Source of the DNA: CAWCBH01 sp963793785
Lineage (GTDB): Bacteria; Actinomycetota; Thermoleophilia; Solirubrobacterales; 70-9
DNA: 64,000 nt
Reading direction: 5' to 3'
Assembly (NCBI GenBank): GCA_963793785.1
Contig: CAWCBH010000003.1
Coordinates: 1,860,001-1,924,000, forward strand
The position numbers and the translations under genes were made by a program. Of the stretch, positions 43,663 to 52,210 are shown one piece after another (within the stretch, counting starts at the first letter, position 1; each line of letters opens with the position of its first letter). A model generated the notes under the pieces. That model searched no databases. It was not told the DNA's origin and saw only the letters and a program-made list of their open reading frames with translations.

Positions 43663-44358
43663 GTGAACGGCGAGGCGCCAAACGCCGGTCTCTATCGCCG
43701 CGCCACCGGCGCGGCCTTCGTGATCGCACCGCTGCTGTTGCTGGCCGACAACCTGCTCCATCCGAAGGAATACGAGCCCGGCAACGAGGCGCAGCAGCTG
43801 CAGGCGATCGCCGACGCCTACGAGCGCTGGCAGATCGCCCACATCCTCGGCCTGTTCGCGGTGCTGGTCCTGGCGATCGCGATGGCCGGGCTGGCCTTCC
43901 TGGTCATGCGCCGAAGCCGCGGCGCCGGGCTTGCCGGAGGCGTGCTCGCCCTCGCCGGCCTGTTCGGGCTGACCGGTGTGCTGGCCCTCGACGGCTTCAC
44001 CTGGGGCGTCCTCGGCAACCTCTACGGACAGCCCGGCAACGACCCGGCGACGCTCGAAGCGGCCCTGGACGAGGTCCAGAACTCGGGTTGGGGCGCGCCC
44101 TTCTACGCGCTCGGGGCGGCCTGGATCGCCGGGCTGACCCTGCTCGCACTGACGGCCGCCCGGCAGGGGACGCTGCCCACATACGCGGCAGTGCTGCTTG
44201 GGGTTGCCGCAGTCGCCAACGGGCTCGAGACCGTCTTCCCCAGCAACGCCTACTTCATCGCCGCCTCGCTTGTCCTGCTTGCCGCCGGCGTGGCCACGGC
44301 GGCGGCGCTGGGACGGATGAGCGACGCCGAGTTCGCCGCTGGGCGAGGTGCGCCATGA
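43663..44358 (+). CDS. six-helix membrane protein
   Basis: A 231-residue polytopic protein starting with GTG. Predicted helices: ATGAAFVIAPLLLLADNLL, AHILGLFAVLVLAIAMAGLA, AGGVLALAGLFGLTGVLALD, PFYALGAAWIAGLTLLALTA, YAAVLLGVAAVANGLETVF and YFIAASLVLLAAGVATAAAL. An extracytoplasmic loop contains NNLLHPKEYEPGNEAQQLQA-type polar residues. No family name can be given. It lies 9 bases after the acyl-CoA dehydrogenase and overlaps the next gene by ATGA, so all three may form an operon. Confidence 0.7.
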   Translation: MNGEAPNAGLYRRATGAAFVIAPLLLLADNLLHPKEYEPGNEAQQLQAIADAYERWQIAHILGLFAVLVLAIAMAGLAFLVMRRSRGAGLAGGVLALAGLFGLTGVLALDGFTWGVLGNLYGQPGNDPATLEAALDEVQNSGWGAPFYALGAAWIAGLTLLALTAARQGTLPTYAAVLLGVAAVANGLETVFPSNAYFIAASLVLLAAGVATAAALGRMSDAEFAAGRGAP

Positions 44359-44750
44359 AGCGCCCAGCGGCGATCGTCCTCTACGACGACGACTGCGGCT
44401 TCTGCCGCTGGACGCTGGCGAAGCTGCTCGGCTGGGACCGGCGCCGGATGCTGCGGCCGGTCCCGATCTCATCCCCTGAAGGCGAGCGCCTGCTCGCCGA
44501 TCTCGACGAGGAGCAGCGGCTCGCCTCCTGGCATCTGATCCGCGACGGGCAACGCTACTCGGCCGGATCGGCCTTCCCGCCCCTGCTGCGCCTGCTGCCG
44601 GGCGGCGCGGCGCCGGCCTGGCTGGCCGAGCGGTTGCCGCGGGCGACCCAGGCCGCCTACTCGCTCCTCGCCGCCAGCCGCGGCGTGATCGGCCCGCGGA
44701 TGCCTTCCGGCGCAGTCGACCGCGCCGACGCCCGGATCCGAAGCCGCTAG
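44355..44750 (+). CDS. DCC-family (DUF393) thiol-disulfide oxidoreductase-like protein
   Basis: A 131-residue protein with the family signature YDDDCGFCRWTL, i.e. the DxxCxxC motif, and the C-terminal YSLLAASRGVIGPRMP segment (the usual Y-x-x-x-A-x-N/S-R). DCC proteins have a thioredoxin-like fold and are assumed to act on thiols; substrates are unknown. It overlaps the preceding membrane protein gene and shares the CTAG at 44747-44750 with the stop of the opposite thiolase gene. Confidence 0.85.
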   Translation: MKRPAAIVLYDDDCGFCRWTLAKLLGWDRRRMLRPVPISSPEGERLLADLDEEQRLASWHLIRDGQRYSAGSAFPPLLRLLPGGAAPAWLAERLPRATQAAYSLLAASRGVIGPRMPSGAVDRADARIRSR

Positions 44751-45908
44751 CCGGTCCGCTCGACGATCATCGCCTTGCCCTGGCCGCCGGCGACGCACAT
44801 CGTCTCCAGGCCGACCTGGTGGTCGTCGGTCTCCATCACGTTCAGCAGCGTGCCCATGATCCGGGCGCCGGTCATCCCGAACGGATGCCCGAGGGCAATC
44901 GCTCCGCCGTGCGTGTTGAGCTTCTCCAGCGGGATGTCGCACTGGTCCATGATCGGGATCACCTGCGCCGCGAAGGCCTCGTTGAGCTCGACGGCGTCGA
45001 TGTCGGAGATCGTCATCTGGGCCCGGTCGAGGACCTTCTTGATCGCGCCGATCGGCGCCACCCCCATGTACTCGGGCTCGTTGCCGAAGGTCGCCGCGGT
45101 GACGATTCGCGCCCGCGGGGTCAGACCCAGCTCCTTCGCCTTCTCCTCCGACATCAGCAGCACCGCCGCGGCGCCGTCGTTGAGCGGGCACGAGTTGCCG
45201 GCCGTGACGCCGCCCTCGCCGAAGGCCTCCGGAAGCTCGGCCAGCTTCTCCAGCGTCGAGGAGGCCCGCGGGCCGTCGTCCTTGCCGACCTCGGTTCCGT
45301 CGGGCAGGGTCACCGGGACGATCTCGCGGTCGAAGAACCCGTCCTCCTGGGACTGCACGGCGAGCTCCTGGGAGCGCTGCGCGTACTTGTCCATGTCGGC
45401 GCGGCTGACCTCGTAGCGCTTGGCGACGTTGACCGCGGTCTGGCCCATCTCGATGTAGGCGTTGGGGGTGCCGTCGGATGCCCTGCAGCTTCTCGTTCTG
45501 GTCGTCGGCGCCGGCGGGCTCGGTGCGCTCGTTGTAACGGCTAACCCACTCGACGCCGGCGGCGATGTAGGTATCGCCCTCGCCGGCCTTGATCGCGTTG
45601 GCCGCGTGGCGGATCGCGTCCAGGCTCGAGGAGCAGTAGCGGGAGACGGTGACGCCGTTGGTCGTCTCCGGCAGCTTCTCCGACAGCAGGACGATGATCC
45701 GGCCGATGTTGAAGGCCTGCAGCCCCTGCGGCATGCCGCAGCCGCAGAAGACCTCCTCGACGGTGGCCGGGTCGACCTCGGAGTTGCGCTCGAGGAGTTG
45801 ATCGACCACGTAGGCGCCCATCTCGTCGGGGCGCAATCCGGCCAGCGAGCCCTTGAAGGCGCGGCCGATCGGGGTGCGGACGGTGTCGACGATGACTGCT
45901 TCAGGCAT
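44747..45908 (-). CDS. acetyl-CoA acetyltransferase / 3-ketoacyl-CoA thiolase (one frame break)
   Basis: A thiolase of about 386 residues. The catalytic Cys is in VSRYCSSSLDAI, the His in HGGAIALGHPFGMTGAR and the second Cys in MCVAGGQGKAM. Other diagnostic parts: VIVDTVRTPIGRAFKGSLAG, GNSCPLNDGAAAVLLMSEE and VELNEAFAAQVIPIMD. One extra base near 45475 breaks the frame between EKLQG and SDGTPNAYIEMG. It would complete beta-oxidation together with the acyl-CoA dehydrogenase and crotonases nearby, though it is on the other strand. An AAGGAG site precedes the ATG. Confidence 0.92.
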
Positions 45909-45967
45909 TCGCGGGGCTCCTTGCTGGATTCGGCGTCTGGCGTGGGCTGGTTGGCCTAGACGTTAGT

Positions 45968-45973
45968 TAAGTT
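45968..45973 (+). promoter_or_regulatory. leaderless-type -10 (TAAGTT) of the 45980 gene
   Basis: TAAGTT ends 6 bases before the ATG at 45980. Confidence 0.4.
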
Positions 45974-45979
45974 GCCGCC

Positions 45980-46357
45980 ATGACCGGCCCCGCGATCGAC
46001 CCGGCGCCCAGCGAGGAGGGCTCGCGCCTCGACGGCCTGCGTGGCTGGCTCGGCGAGCTGGACCGGCGCCTCGGCGTCCGCACCCGTGTCGGCCTGGTCC
46101 TGCTGGCGATCGCGATCGGTGGCGCCGCTGCTGCCGCCTACCTGGCGATCGACACTCGCCAGGACTCCGCCTCGGAGGCGCAGCTGCGTGAGCTGCAGAG
46201 CCGGCTCGAGCGGCGCCTCGAAGCCGCCCGCAGTCAGGCGGGCGCCGCCGCAGCCGAGGTCGCACGGCTGCGGGCGCAGGTCGCAGAGCTGGGCCCGCCG
46301 GAGGCGCCGCTGCCGGCCGCCGGGGACTCCGCACAGCCCGCAGGCGACGCCGATTAG
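45980..46357 (+). CDS. small membrane coiled-coil protein
   Basis: A 125-residue protein: a 35-residue cytoplasmic start, one membrane helix (VGLVLLAIAIGGAAAAAYLA), then an extracytoplasmic coiled coil (LRELQSRLERRLEAARSQAG, EVARLRAQVAELG) and a Pro/Ala tail. No family recognised; comparable FtsB/FtsL-like topology exists in division proteins but the sequence gives no support for that. A 9-bp inverted repeat follows 38 bases after its stop. Confidence 0.65.
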   Translation: MTGPAIDPAPSEEGSRLDGLRGWLGELDRRLGVRTRVGLVLLAIAIGGAAAAAYLAIDTRQDSASEAQLRELQSRLERRLEAARSQAGAAAAEVARLRAQVAELGPPEAPLPAAGDSAQPAGDAD

Positions 46358-46395
46358 GCCTCAAGGCGGCCGCCTCAGGCGTCCCGGTCGCGTGG

Positions 46396-46426
46396 CGACT
46401 TTGTATCGCTATGCGGGACAAAGTCG
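46396..46426. repeat. 9-bp perfect inverted repeat in the 46358-46568 gap
   Basis: CGACTTTGT and ACAAAGTCG are separated by 13 bases, 143 bases before the DUF5679 start. The AT-rich arms and long loop look more like a protein-binding operator than a terminator. Confidence 0.45.
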
Positions 46427-46568
46427 ACATTCGGGCAGGGAGGGAACGTGCTGATTCGCACATGCGTGCCTGCGCATCGTCCTCAGCCTGCGTTACATTC
46501 GCCGCAATTCGACCTCGCGGGAGACCGTGAGCCTTGCCGCAAAGCGGCAGCGAAAGGAGGGCATTCGA

Positions 46569-46715
46569 ATGCCCGAGGGTTACTGCGTCAAGGAGCGCAA
46601 GAAGGTCGAGATCAAGGATCCCCAGCAGGTGACGATGAAGAACGGTCGCCCGGCGATCCAGGGTACGTGCCCAGATTGCGGCACCAAGATCTTCAAGATC
46701 GGCAAGCTCAACTAG
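46569..46715 (+). CDS. DUF5679-type zinc-ribbon small protein
   Basis: A 48-residue protein, MPEGYCVKERKKVEIKDPQQ followed by VTMKNGRPAIQGTCPDCGTK and IFKIGKLN. One Cys near the start and the CPDC pair suggest a small metal site. DUF5679 proteins of this size are common in Actinobacteria and have no assigned function. AGGAGG at 46555-46560 lies 8 bases before the ATG, and a TGCCGC/GCGGCA hairpin (46535-46549) precedes it in the leader, so translation may be regulated. Confidence 0.85.
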   Translation: MPEGYCVKERKKVEIKDPQQVTMKNGRPAIQGTCPDCGTKIFKIGKLN

Positions 46716-46734
46716 CCGGCTGAAGCTGCCGCCT

Positions 46735-46763
46735 CCCGGTGCCGGCGCCCGGCCGGCACCGGG
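46735..46763. terminator. 12-bp hairpin between convergent genes
   Basis: CCCGGTGCCGGC (46735-46746) pairs perfectly with GCCGGCACCGGG (46752-46763) over a 5-base loop; it lies between the DUF5679 stop and the end of the beta-propeller-like gene. No T-run, as is common for actinobacterial terminators. Confidence 0.65.
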
Positions 46764-46772
46764 GGCACCCCC

Positions 46773-48239
46773 TCAGCGGGTATCTCGCAGCGCCACCAGC
46801 CCGCCCAGCACGCCTACGTAAGCGGTGCCGTCGGGACCGATCGTCACCGGCGCGTAGTTGTTGTTGAACCCGAGCCCGGTCCCGGCCAGGCGCTTGTAGA
46901 CGGTGCGGCCGCTGCGGTAGTCGATCGCGGTCAGGTACCAGGCGTCGATGTCGTCCTCGCGGGGCGGCTTCGTATAGGTGTAGACGAGCCCGGCCCGCAG
47001 CGAGAGCTTCGGCACCACCGAGGGGGCGCGCTCGCGGCTGCGCCACAGGCGCCGGCAGCCGCGGCCGTCACGATCGATCCGCACCCGCTCCAGTCCCGGC
47101 TCGGTCACCCCGCCCCGCTCGGTCGCGGTGGGCCCCGAGTAGCCGTAGTTGTTCTCGACGATCAGCGAGCGGTTGACGCCGATCAGCGACTGGTCGGTGT
47201 TGCCGGCTCCCTTCTCGAAGACGGAGATCTCGCAGACCAGGCGCCGCTTGACGCCGCGGCGCCGGTTCAGCACCAGGATGTTCATCGGGTCGGCGTTGTC
47301 GGTGATCGCCACCCACCTGCGGCCCAGCAGCGTCGGGGTGGTGCCGGAGCCGGCCTGGGTCTGCCCGGGCTTGATCTCGCCGATGTTGTGGTACTGGCGC
47401 CGCCAGCTCACCTTGGGCCGCTTGCGCCGGGTCGCGTCGAAGCGGTAGAGCGCCTCGTCGGTGACGATGAATACGCCGCCGCTGTTGTCGACCGCGAAGG
47501 AGTTGCCGTTCGGCTCCTTCGTGTCGTGGGTCCGAATCCTGCCGCTGCGAAAGTCGAGCGTGCCGACGATCCCCCGCTTGCTGGCGAACCAGAGCAGGCC
47601 GTCCCAGTCGGGCAGCGCGGAGATGATCGCGTCGCCGCTCGGCACCGCCGCCGAGAGGTCGTAGTCGCGCTGCATCTCCAACTCGCCGGTGCCGGTCACC
47701 TGAACCACGTAGAGATGCCGGCTGGTGGTCGGGAAGACGGCCCGGTCGCGATGGTCGAGGTAGAAGTAGCCGCCGCCGGAGAAGTCGGTGAACGCCCCGC
47801 CCGGGCTGGGGGTCCGGGGGGGCAGATCCATCTGGTCGAGGACCTCCAGGGTCTGCGGGTCCATTACCGCCAGGAAGGGCCGCTCGAGGCCGACGCAGAT
47901 CGTCACGATGCGTCCCCGCGAATCGAAGGTGACCGAGGCGCACTCGTGGGCCAGGAAGGTCGAGGTGCGGCTGATCTGCCGGCCCAGCGGGCCGGCCTGC
48001 CGGTAGGTATCGGACTGGTAGGCGTCGTTGTGAAGATTGGAGCGCCCGTTCGGGGCCATGAAGGGGTGCCGAGGCGGCAGCTTCGCCTTGACGGGGCGAG
48101 GGGTCGCCGGCGAGCCGGTGAACTGCTCGGCGGCACCGTCCATCGGGTTCTCGGGGATCGGCACGGCCCCCGCCACCCCCACGCTGGTGAGGAAGATCGC
48201 GACCGCCAGCAGGGTCGGCTTCGGCACTCTCCCGGGCAT
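46773..48239 (-). CDS. exported beta-propeller-like hypothetical protein
   Basis: A 488-residue protein with a signal peptide (TLLAVAIFLTSVGVAGAVP). Repeated short strands with Asp/Gly turns (VTFDSRGRIVTICVG, LAVMDPQTLEVLDQM, GTLDFRSGRIRTHDTKE, FAVDNSGGVFIVTDEALYRF, TIGPDGTAYVGVLGGLVAL) indicate a seven- or eight-bladed propeller of the PQQ-like/SMP-30 kind. Ligand and activity are unknown. A TAGGCT hexamer lies 8 bases before the start. It is divergent from the PhoD gene, 41 bases apart. Confidence 0.75.
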   Translation of the reverse strand: MPGRVPKPTLLAVAIFLTSVGVAGAVPIPENPMDGAAEQFTGSPATPRPVKAKLPPRHPFMAPNGRSNLHNDAYQSDTYRQAGPLGRQISRTSTFLAHECASVTFDSRGRIVTICVGLERPFLAVMDPQTLEVLDQMDLPPRTPSPGGAFTDFSGGGYFYLDHRDRAVFPTTSRHLYVVQVTGTGELEMQRDYDLSAAVPSGDAIISALPDWDGLLWFASKRGIVGTLDFRSGRIRTHDTKEPNGNSFAVDNSGGVFIVTDEALYRFDATRRKRPKVSWRRQYHNIGEIKPGQTQAGSGTTPTLLGRRWVAITDNADPMNILVLNRRRGVKRRLVCEISVFEKGAGNTDQSLIGVNRSLIVENNYGYSGPTATERGGVTEPGLERVRIDRDGRGCRRLWRSRERAPSVVPKLSLRAGLVYTYTKPPREDDIDAWYLTAIDYRSGRTVYKRLAGTGLGFNNNYAPVTIGPDGTAYVGVLGGLVALRDTR

Positions 48240-48247
48240 CAGGATCG

Positions 48248-48253
48248 AGCCTA
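48248..48253 (-). promoter_or_regulatory. leaderless-type -10 (TAGGCT) of the 48239 gene
   Basis: TAGGCT on the minus strand lies 8 bases before the ATG at 48239. Confidence 0.35.
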
Positions 48254-48280
48254 ACGACCTGACGTGATATTGATGCCGGT

Positions 48281-49937
48281 ATGCCTTCCCGCCTCCGCCT
48301 CCGGACCCTGGGCCTCCTGGCTCTCTCTGCGGCGGTGCTCGGAACGGCGGCCCCGAGCGCGGCCGGCGCGGCGAGCGGCTTCGACTTCGGCGTCGCCGCC
48401 GGCGACGTCAGCTCGCGCTCGGCGATCCTCTGGGCACGAGCCAACCGCTCCGGGCCGGCGCTGATCCAGATCGGCCGCGATCGCCGCTTCGGTCCCTGCA
48501 ACCTGGGCCGGGCGCCGGCGCGGCTGCGGGCCGGCGCCGCCGAGGCCAACGACAACACGGTCCAGAAGCGGGTCGGCGGGCTGCGGCCGGACACCACTTA
48601 CCACTACCGCTTCTGCATGCGCGGCGGAGCCCGCAGCTCGGCGGGCAGCTTCGAGACCGCGCCCGCCCCCAACCAGGCGAAGACGATCCGCTTCGCGATG
48701 TCGGGCGACCAGGACGCGCTTCCCCGCCCCGGCCAGAGCCGCCCGTTCTGGAACCGCTTCCAGGTCTGGAATCTGATCCGCCGCCAGCGCAACGACTTCA
48801 ACGTCCTGCTCGGCGACACGATCTACTCCGACACCGAGGTGCCCGGGTACGGCCTGGCGAACGTGGCGACGACCGTTCCCCAGAAATGGGCCAAGTACCG
48901 CATCAACCTCGGCCAGGATCCGTGGGCGAACGCCAGGGGCTCGGCCGCCTACTACGCGCACTGGGACGACCACGAGTTCATCAACGACTTCTCGCCGCTG
49001 GCGAACGAGTTCCCGCTCGGGGTCGGCACCGTGCGGGTCAACGGCCGGGCCCTGTATCAGCGCAGCGTCAAGGCCTTCCGCAACTACAACCCGATCACCT
49101 ACTCGGGGCAGAACGGGATCTACCGCAGCTTCCGCTGGGGCAAGAACCTGGAGATCTTCTTCCTCGACGAGCGCTCCTTCCGCAGCCGCCTCGCCGACTA
49201 CCAGGGCAACTGCGACAACCCGCCCGGGAGCGGCGAGCGCGACCTGGCGCCGACCGCTCCGCAGAGCACCCGCAACCTCTTCTCGGCCATCGTGCCCCAG
49301 CTCGCCAACCCGGTGCCGCCGCAGTGCACCCAGGCGATCAACGACCCCGACCGGACGCTGCTCGGCGACCGGCAGCTACGGCGGTTCAAGAACGCGATCC
49401 GTCGCTCGACCGCGACCTTCAAGGTGATCTTCAACGAGCTGCCGATCCAGCAGTACTACATCGATCCCTACGACCGCTGGGAGGGCTACGCCGCCGAGCG
49501 GCAGAACCTGCTGCGGTTCCTCGCCGACAACGTCGACAACGTCGTCTTCCTGGCCGCCGACGTACACGCCAACCTCGTCAACGACGTCCGCTTTCAGACC
49601 CTCGAGGAGGGCGGGCCCGGTCAACTCCGGGATCACCGAGATCGCCACCGGCCCGATCGCGACCGCTACCTATGCGCTGGAGATCAGCCGAGAGACCGAG
49701 AACGAGAGCTCCGGGGCGCTGGTCCACGACGCCTTCCTCAAGCCTCCGCCTCCGAACGGGGTCGGGATGCAGTGCGCGGCGATCGACCAATTCAGCTACG
49801 CCCAGGTCACGGTGACCCGGAACCAGCTTCGGGTGCAGCTGCGGGACATCGGCAACGACAGGGTCAGGGATACCGGCGACCGTCGGAACGCCGCAGCGGC
49901 GCCCGCCTGCGGGCCCTACGTCTTCAACCGCGAGTAG
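48281..49937 (+). CDS. phoD: PhoD-type alkaline phosphatase / phosphodiesterase (one frame break)
   Basis: An exported metallophosphoesterase of about 551 residues. A signal peptide (LRTLGLLALSAAVLGTAAPS) precedes the PhoD N-terminal domain (FDFGVAAGDVSSRSAILWAR) and the catalytic domain with FAMSGDQD, FNVLLGDTIYSD, YYAHWDDHEFINDF and FLAADVHANLV, the metal-binding motifs of the family. An extra G near 49618 breaks the frame; after it VNSGITEIATGPIATATYAL continues to the stop at 49937. It should release phosphate from phosphodiesters outside the cell. Confidence 0.9.
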
Positions 49938-50057
49938 AAGGCTCCAACCCGGCGAAGCGGCGGTGAGCGTCCGCCCCGCCTGTGACGCAACTCACACCGC
50001 AAGCGGCCATCGGAGCCGATGTTTCATGGGTGAGAGCGGGATCGAGGGAGGGATAAG

Positions 50058-50465
50058 GTGTCCTTCGTGACCCAAAAACCGGTCGAGCTGATCCTCGCCC
50101 GCAACCTGATGTCCTCGCTCTCGACGCCGACTTTCCTCGTCGACGAGGGCGGGGTCCTCGTCTTCTATAACGAGGCGGCGGGGGCGCTGCTCGGCAAGCG
50201 CTTCGAGGAGATCGGCAAGGTCGGCCCCGACGAGTGGGGGACTGTCTTCGGCCCCGTCGACGCGGACGGCAGGGCGATCCCCTACGAGGAGCTGCCGCTG
50301 GTGATCGCCGTCCGTCAGGGCCGGCCGGCGCACTCGCGATTCACGATCCGCTCCACCGACGGCCACCTGCACGAGATCGAGGTCTCGGCCTTCCCGATCC
50401 TGACCGCGCACGGCACCCGCGGGGGGATGGCGATCTTCTGGCCGGTCGCGGACAACGGCAAGTGA
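50058..50465 (+). CDS. stand-alone PAS-domain protein
   Basis: A 135-residue protein consisting of little more than one PAS fold: MSSLSTPTFLVDEGGVLVFY, NEAAGALLGKRFEEIGKVGP and FTIRSTDGHLHEIEVSAFPI, ending TAHGTRGGMAIFWPV. No output domain is present. GGAGGG precedes the GTG start. Its stop overlaps the GTG of the next gene (GTGA), so it is made in fixed ratio with the metallo-beta-lactamase-fold protein and probably senses a ligand for it. Confidence 0.87.
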   Translation: MSFVTQKPVELILARNLMSSLSTPTFLVDEGGVLVFYNEAAGALLGKRFEEIGKVGPDEWGTVFGPVDADGRAIPYEELPLVIAVRQGRPAHSRFTIRSTDGHLHEIEVSAFPILTAHGTRGGMAIFWPVADNGK

Positions 50466-51340
50466 ATCTGCGGGTCAAGCTCTGGGGAACCCGCGGCTCG
50501 GTCCCCTCCCCCGGTCCGGAGACGATCCGCTACGGAGGCAACACCTCCTGCGTTCAGGTGACGCTCTCCGACGGCTCGATGCTGGCGCTCGACGCCGGCA
50601 CCGGGATCCGCAGCCTCGGCCTCGCCCTCGCCCAGGAGCCGACCCGCCTGCACATCCTGCTCACCCACCTGCACCTCGACCACATCCAGGGGCTGGTCTT
50701 CTTCGCCCCTGCATTTCGCCCCCAGACGGAGATCGTGATCTGGGGGCCCGCCTCCCCCGAGGCCTCGCTGCGCGACCGCATCGCCCGCTACATCTCGGCG
50801 CCGCTGTCCCCGGTCGAGGTGCGCGAGCTTCCCTGCGACGTCTCCTTCCGGCACACGCCGCAGGCGGAATGGGAAATCGGGCCGGCCCGGATCCGCGCCG
50901 CCTCGGTCACCCACCGCGGGCCGACCCTCGGCTACCGGATCACCGACGGCGATGCCTCGATCGCCTACATCCCCGACCACGAGCCGGCGCTCGGCGCCGA
51001 GCTCGACGATCTCGACGAGGACTGGATCTCGGGCTTCGAGCTGGCCCGCGACGCCTCGCTGCTGATCCACGACGGCCAGTACGCCGACAGCGAGTACCCC
51101 GACCACATCGGCTGGGGTCACTCAGCCGTCTCGCACTCCCTCTCCTTCGCCCGGCGGGTCGGAGCCGAGCGGACGCTGCTGTTCCACCACGATCCCCTGC
51201 ACTCCGACGACTTCCTCGACCAGCTCGACCGCGAAGCCCGGGAGCGCTGGCAGGCGATGGGAGGCGAGCCCCGCGCGGTCGAGATCGCCCCCGAGCGGGC
51301 AGAGTACGACGTGCCGACCAAGGCGCCGGCTGTGGCATGA
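50462..51340 (+). CDS. metallo-beta-lactamase-fold hydrolase
   Basis: A 292-residue MBL-fold protein. It opens with LRVKLWGTRGSVPSPGPETI, RYGGNTSCV and LALDAGTGIRSLG, then the zinc motif LLTHLHLDHIQGLVFF, TLGYRITDGDASIAYIPDHE and GWGHSAVSHSLSFARR and FHHDPLHSD. This subgroup resembles cyclic-nucleotide phosphodiesterase-type MBL enzymes that are found beside or fused to PAS/GAF sensors. The substrate is unknown. Both ends overlap neighbours by four bases. Confidence 0.87.
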   Translation: MNLRVKLWGTRGSVPSPGPETIRYGGNTSCVQVTLSDGSMLALDAGTGIRSLGLALAQEPTRLHILLTHLHLDHIQGLVFFAPAFRPQTEIVIWGPASPEASLRDRIARYISAPLSPVEVRELPCDVSFRHTPQAEWEIGPARIRAASVTHRGPTLGYRITDGDASIAYIPDHEPALGAELDDLDEDWISGFELARDASLLIHDGQYADSEYPDHIGWGHSAVSHSLSFARRVGAERTLLFHHDPLHSDDFLDQLDREARERWQAMGGEPRAVEIAPERAEYDVPTKAPAVA

Positions 51341-52210
51341 GCTACGAGGAGATCCGCTACGAGGAGAACGGCCACGTCCGCCTGATCACGATCGACCGGC
51401 CGCAGCGGATGAACGCGATCGGGCCGGTGACCTCGCGCGAGCTGATCGACGCCTGGGGCCGCTTCCGTGACGACGACGACGCCTACGTCGCGGTGCTGAC
51501 CGGCGCCGGCGACGCCGCCTTCTGCGCCGGCGCCGACCTGAAGGCCGCCGCCGCCGGCTTCCTGGGAGATAGCGGCGAGGAGCCGCTGGTCAAGTGGAGC
51601 GAGGAGGAGGTCGCCGCCCACAACCGGGGCGAGCGCGACGGGATCATCGGGCCGTCGCGCTGGACCGACATCTACAAGCCGATCATCGCCGCCGTCAACG
51701 GAGTCGCCTACGCGGGCGGCCTCGAATGGGCCTGCTTCGCCGACATCCGCATCGCCGACGAGCACGCCAGCTTCGGCGTCACCTGCCGGCGCTGGAACGT
51801 CGGCCTCGGCGACGGCGGCACCCAGCGCCTGCCTCGCATCGTCGGCATGGGCCGGGCGATGGAGCTGATCATCACCGGGCGGGTGATCGACGCTCGAGAG
51901 GCGGAGCGAATCGGCCTCGTCAACGAGGTGACGCCGAGCGGCGGCTGCGTCGAGCGGGCGGTTGAAGCTGGCGCAGGAGATCGCCGCCCTGCCGCAACCG
52001 GCGATCTACACCGACAAGGAAGCCGCCCAACGCGGCTGGGGCAATCCCCTCGACGAGGGCCTGCGGATCGAAGCCCAGTGCTTCAACCGGCTGCTGCAGA
52101 CGCCGGAGATGGCTGAGGGGGTGCGCCGCTTCGTCGAGCGCGACCACCCCGACCGGGAGCCAGGGGGTGGCACGGAGACACCGGGTCTCGTACGGTCCAG
52201 GACACAGTGA
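51337..52210 (+). CDS. enoyl-CoA hydratase/isomerase family protein (one frame break)
   Basis: A crotonase of about 290 residues. MSYEEIRYEENGHVRLITID leads to the first oxyanion motif AAFCAGADLKAAAAGFLG and the second, IIAAVNGVAYAGGLEWACFA; NVGLGDGGTQRLPRIVGMGR and DAREAERIGLVNEV follow. It fits enoyl-CoA hydratase. An extra G near 51958 breaks the frame between VERA and KLAQEIAALPQPAIYT. It starts in an ATGA overlap with the MBL gene and ends in a GTGA overlap with the HD gene, an odd place for a beta-oxidation gene. Confidence 0.87.

Noticed and set aside
44747..45908. Thiolase gene as a genuine pseudogene
   Set aside because: Only one single-base junction separates two halves that both retain all catalytic motifs, as in the other broken genes.
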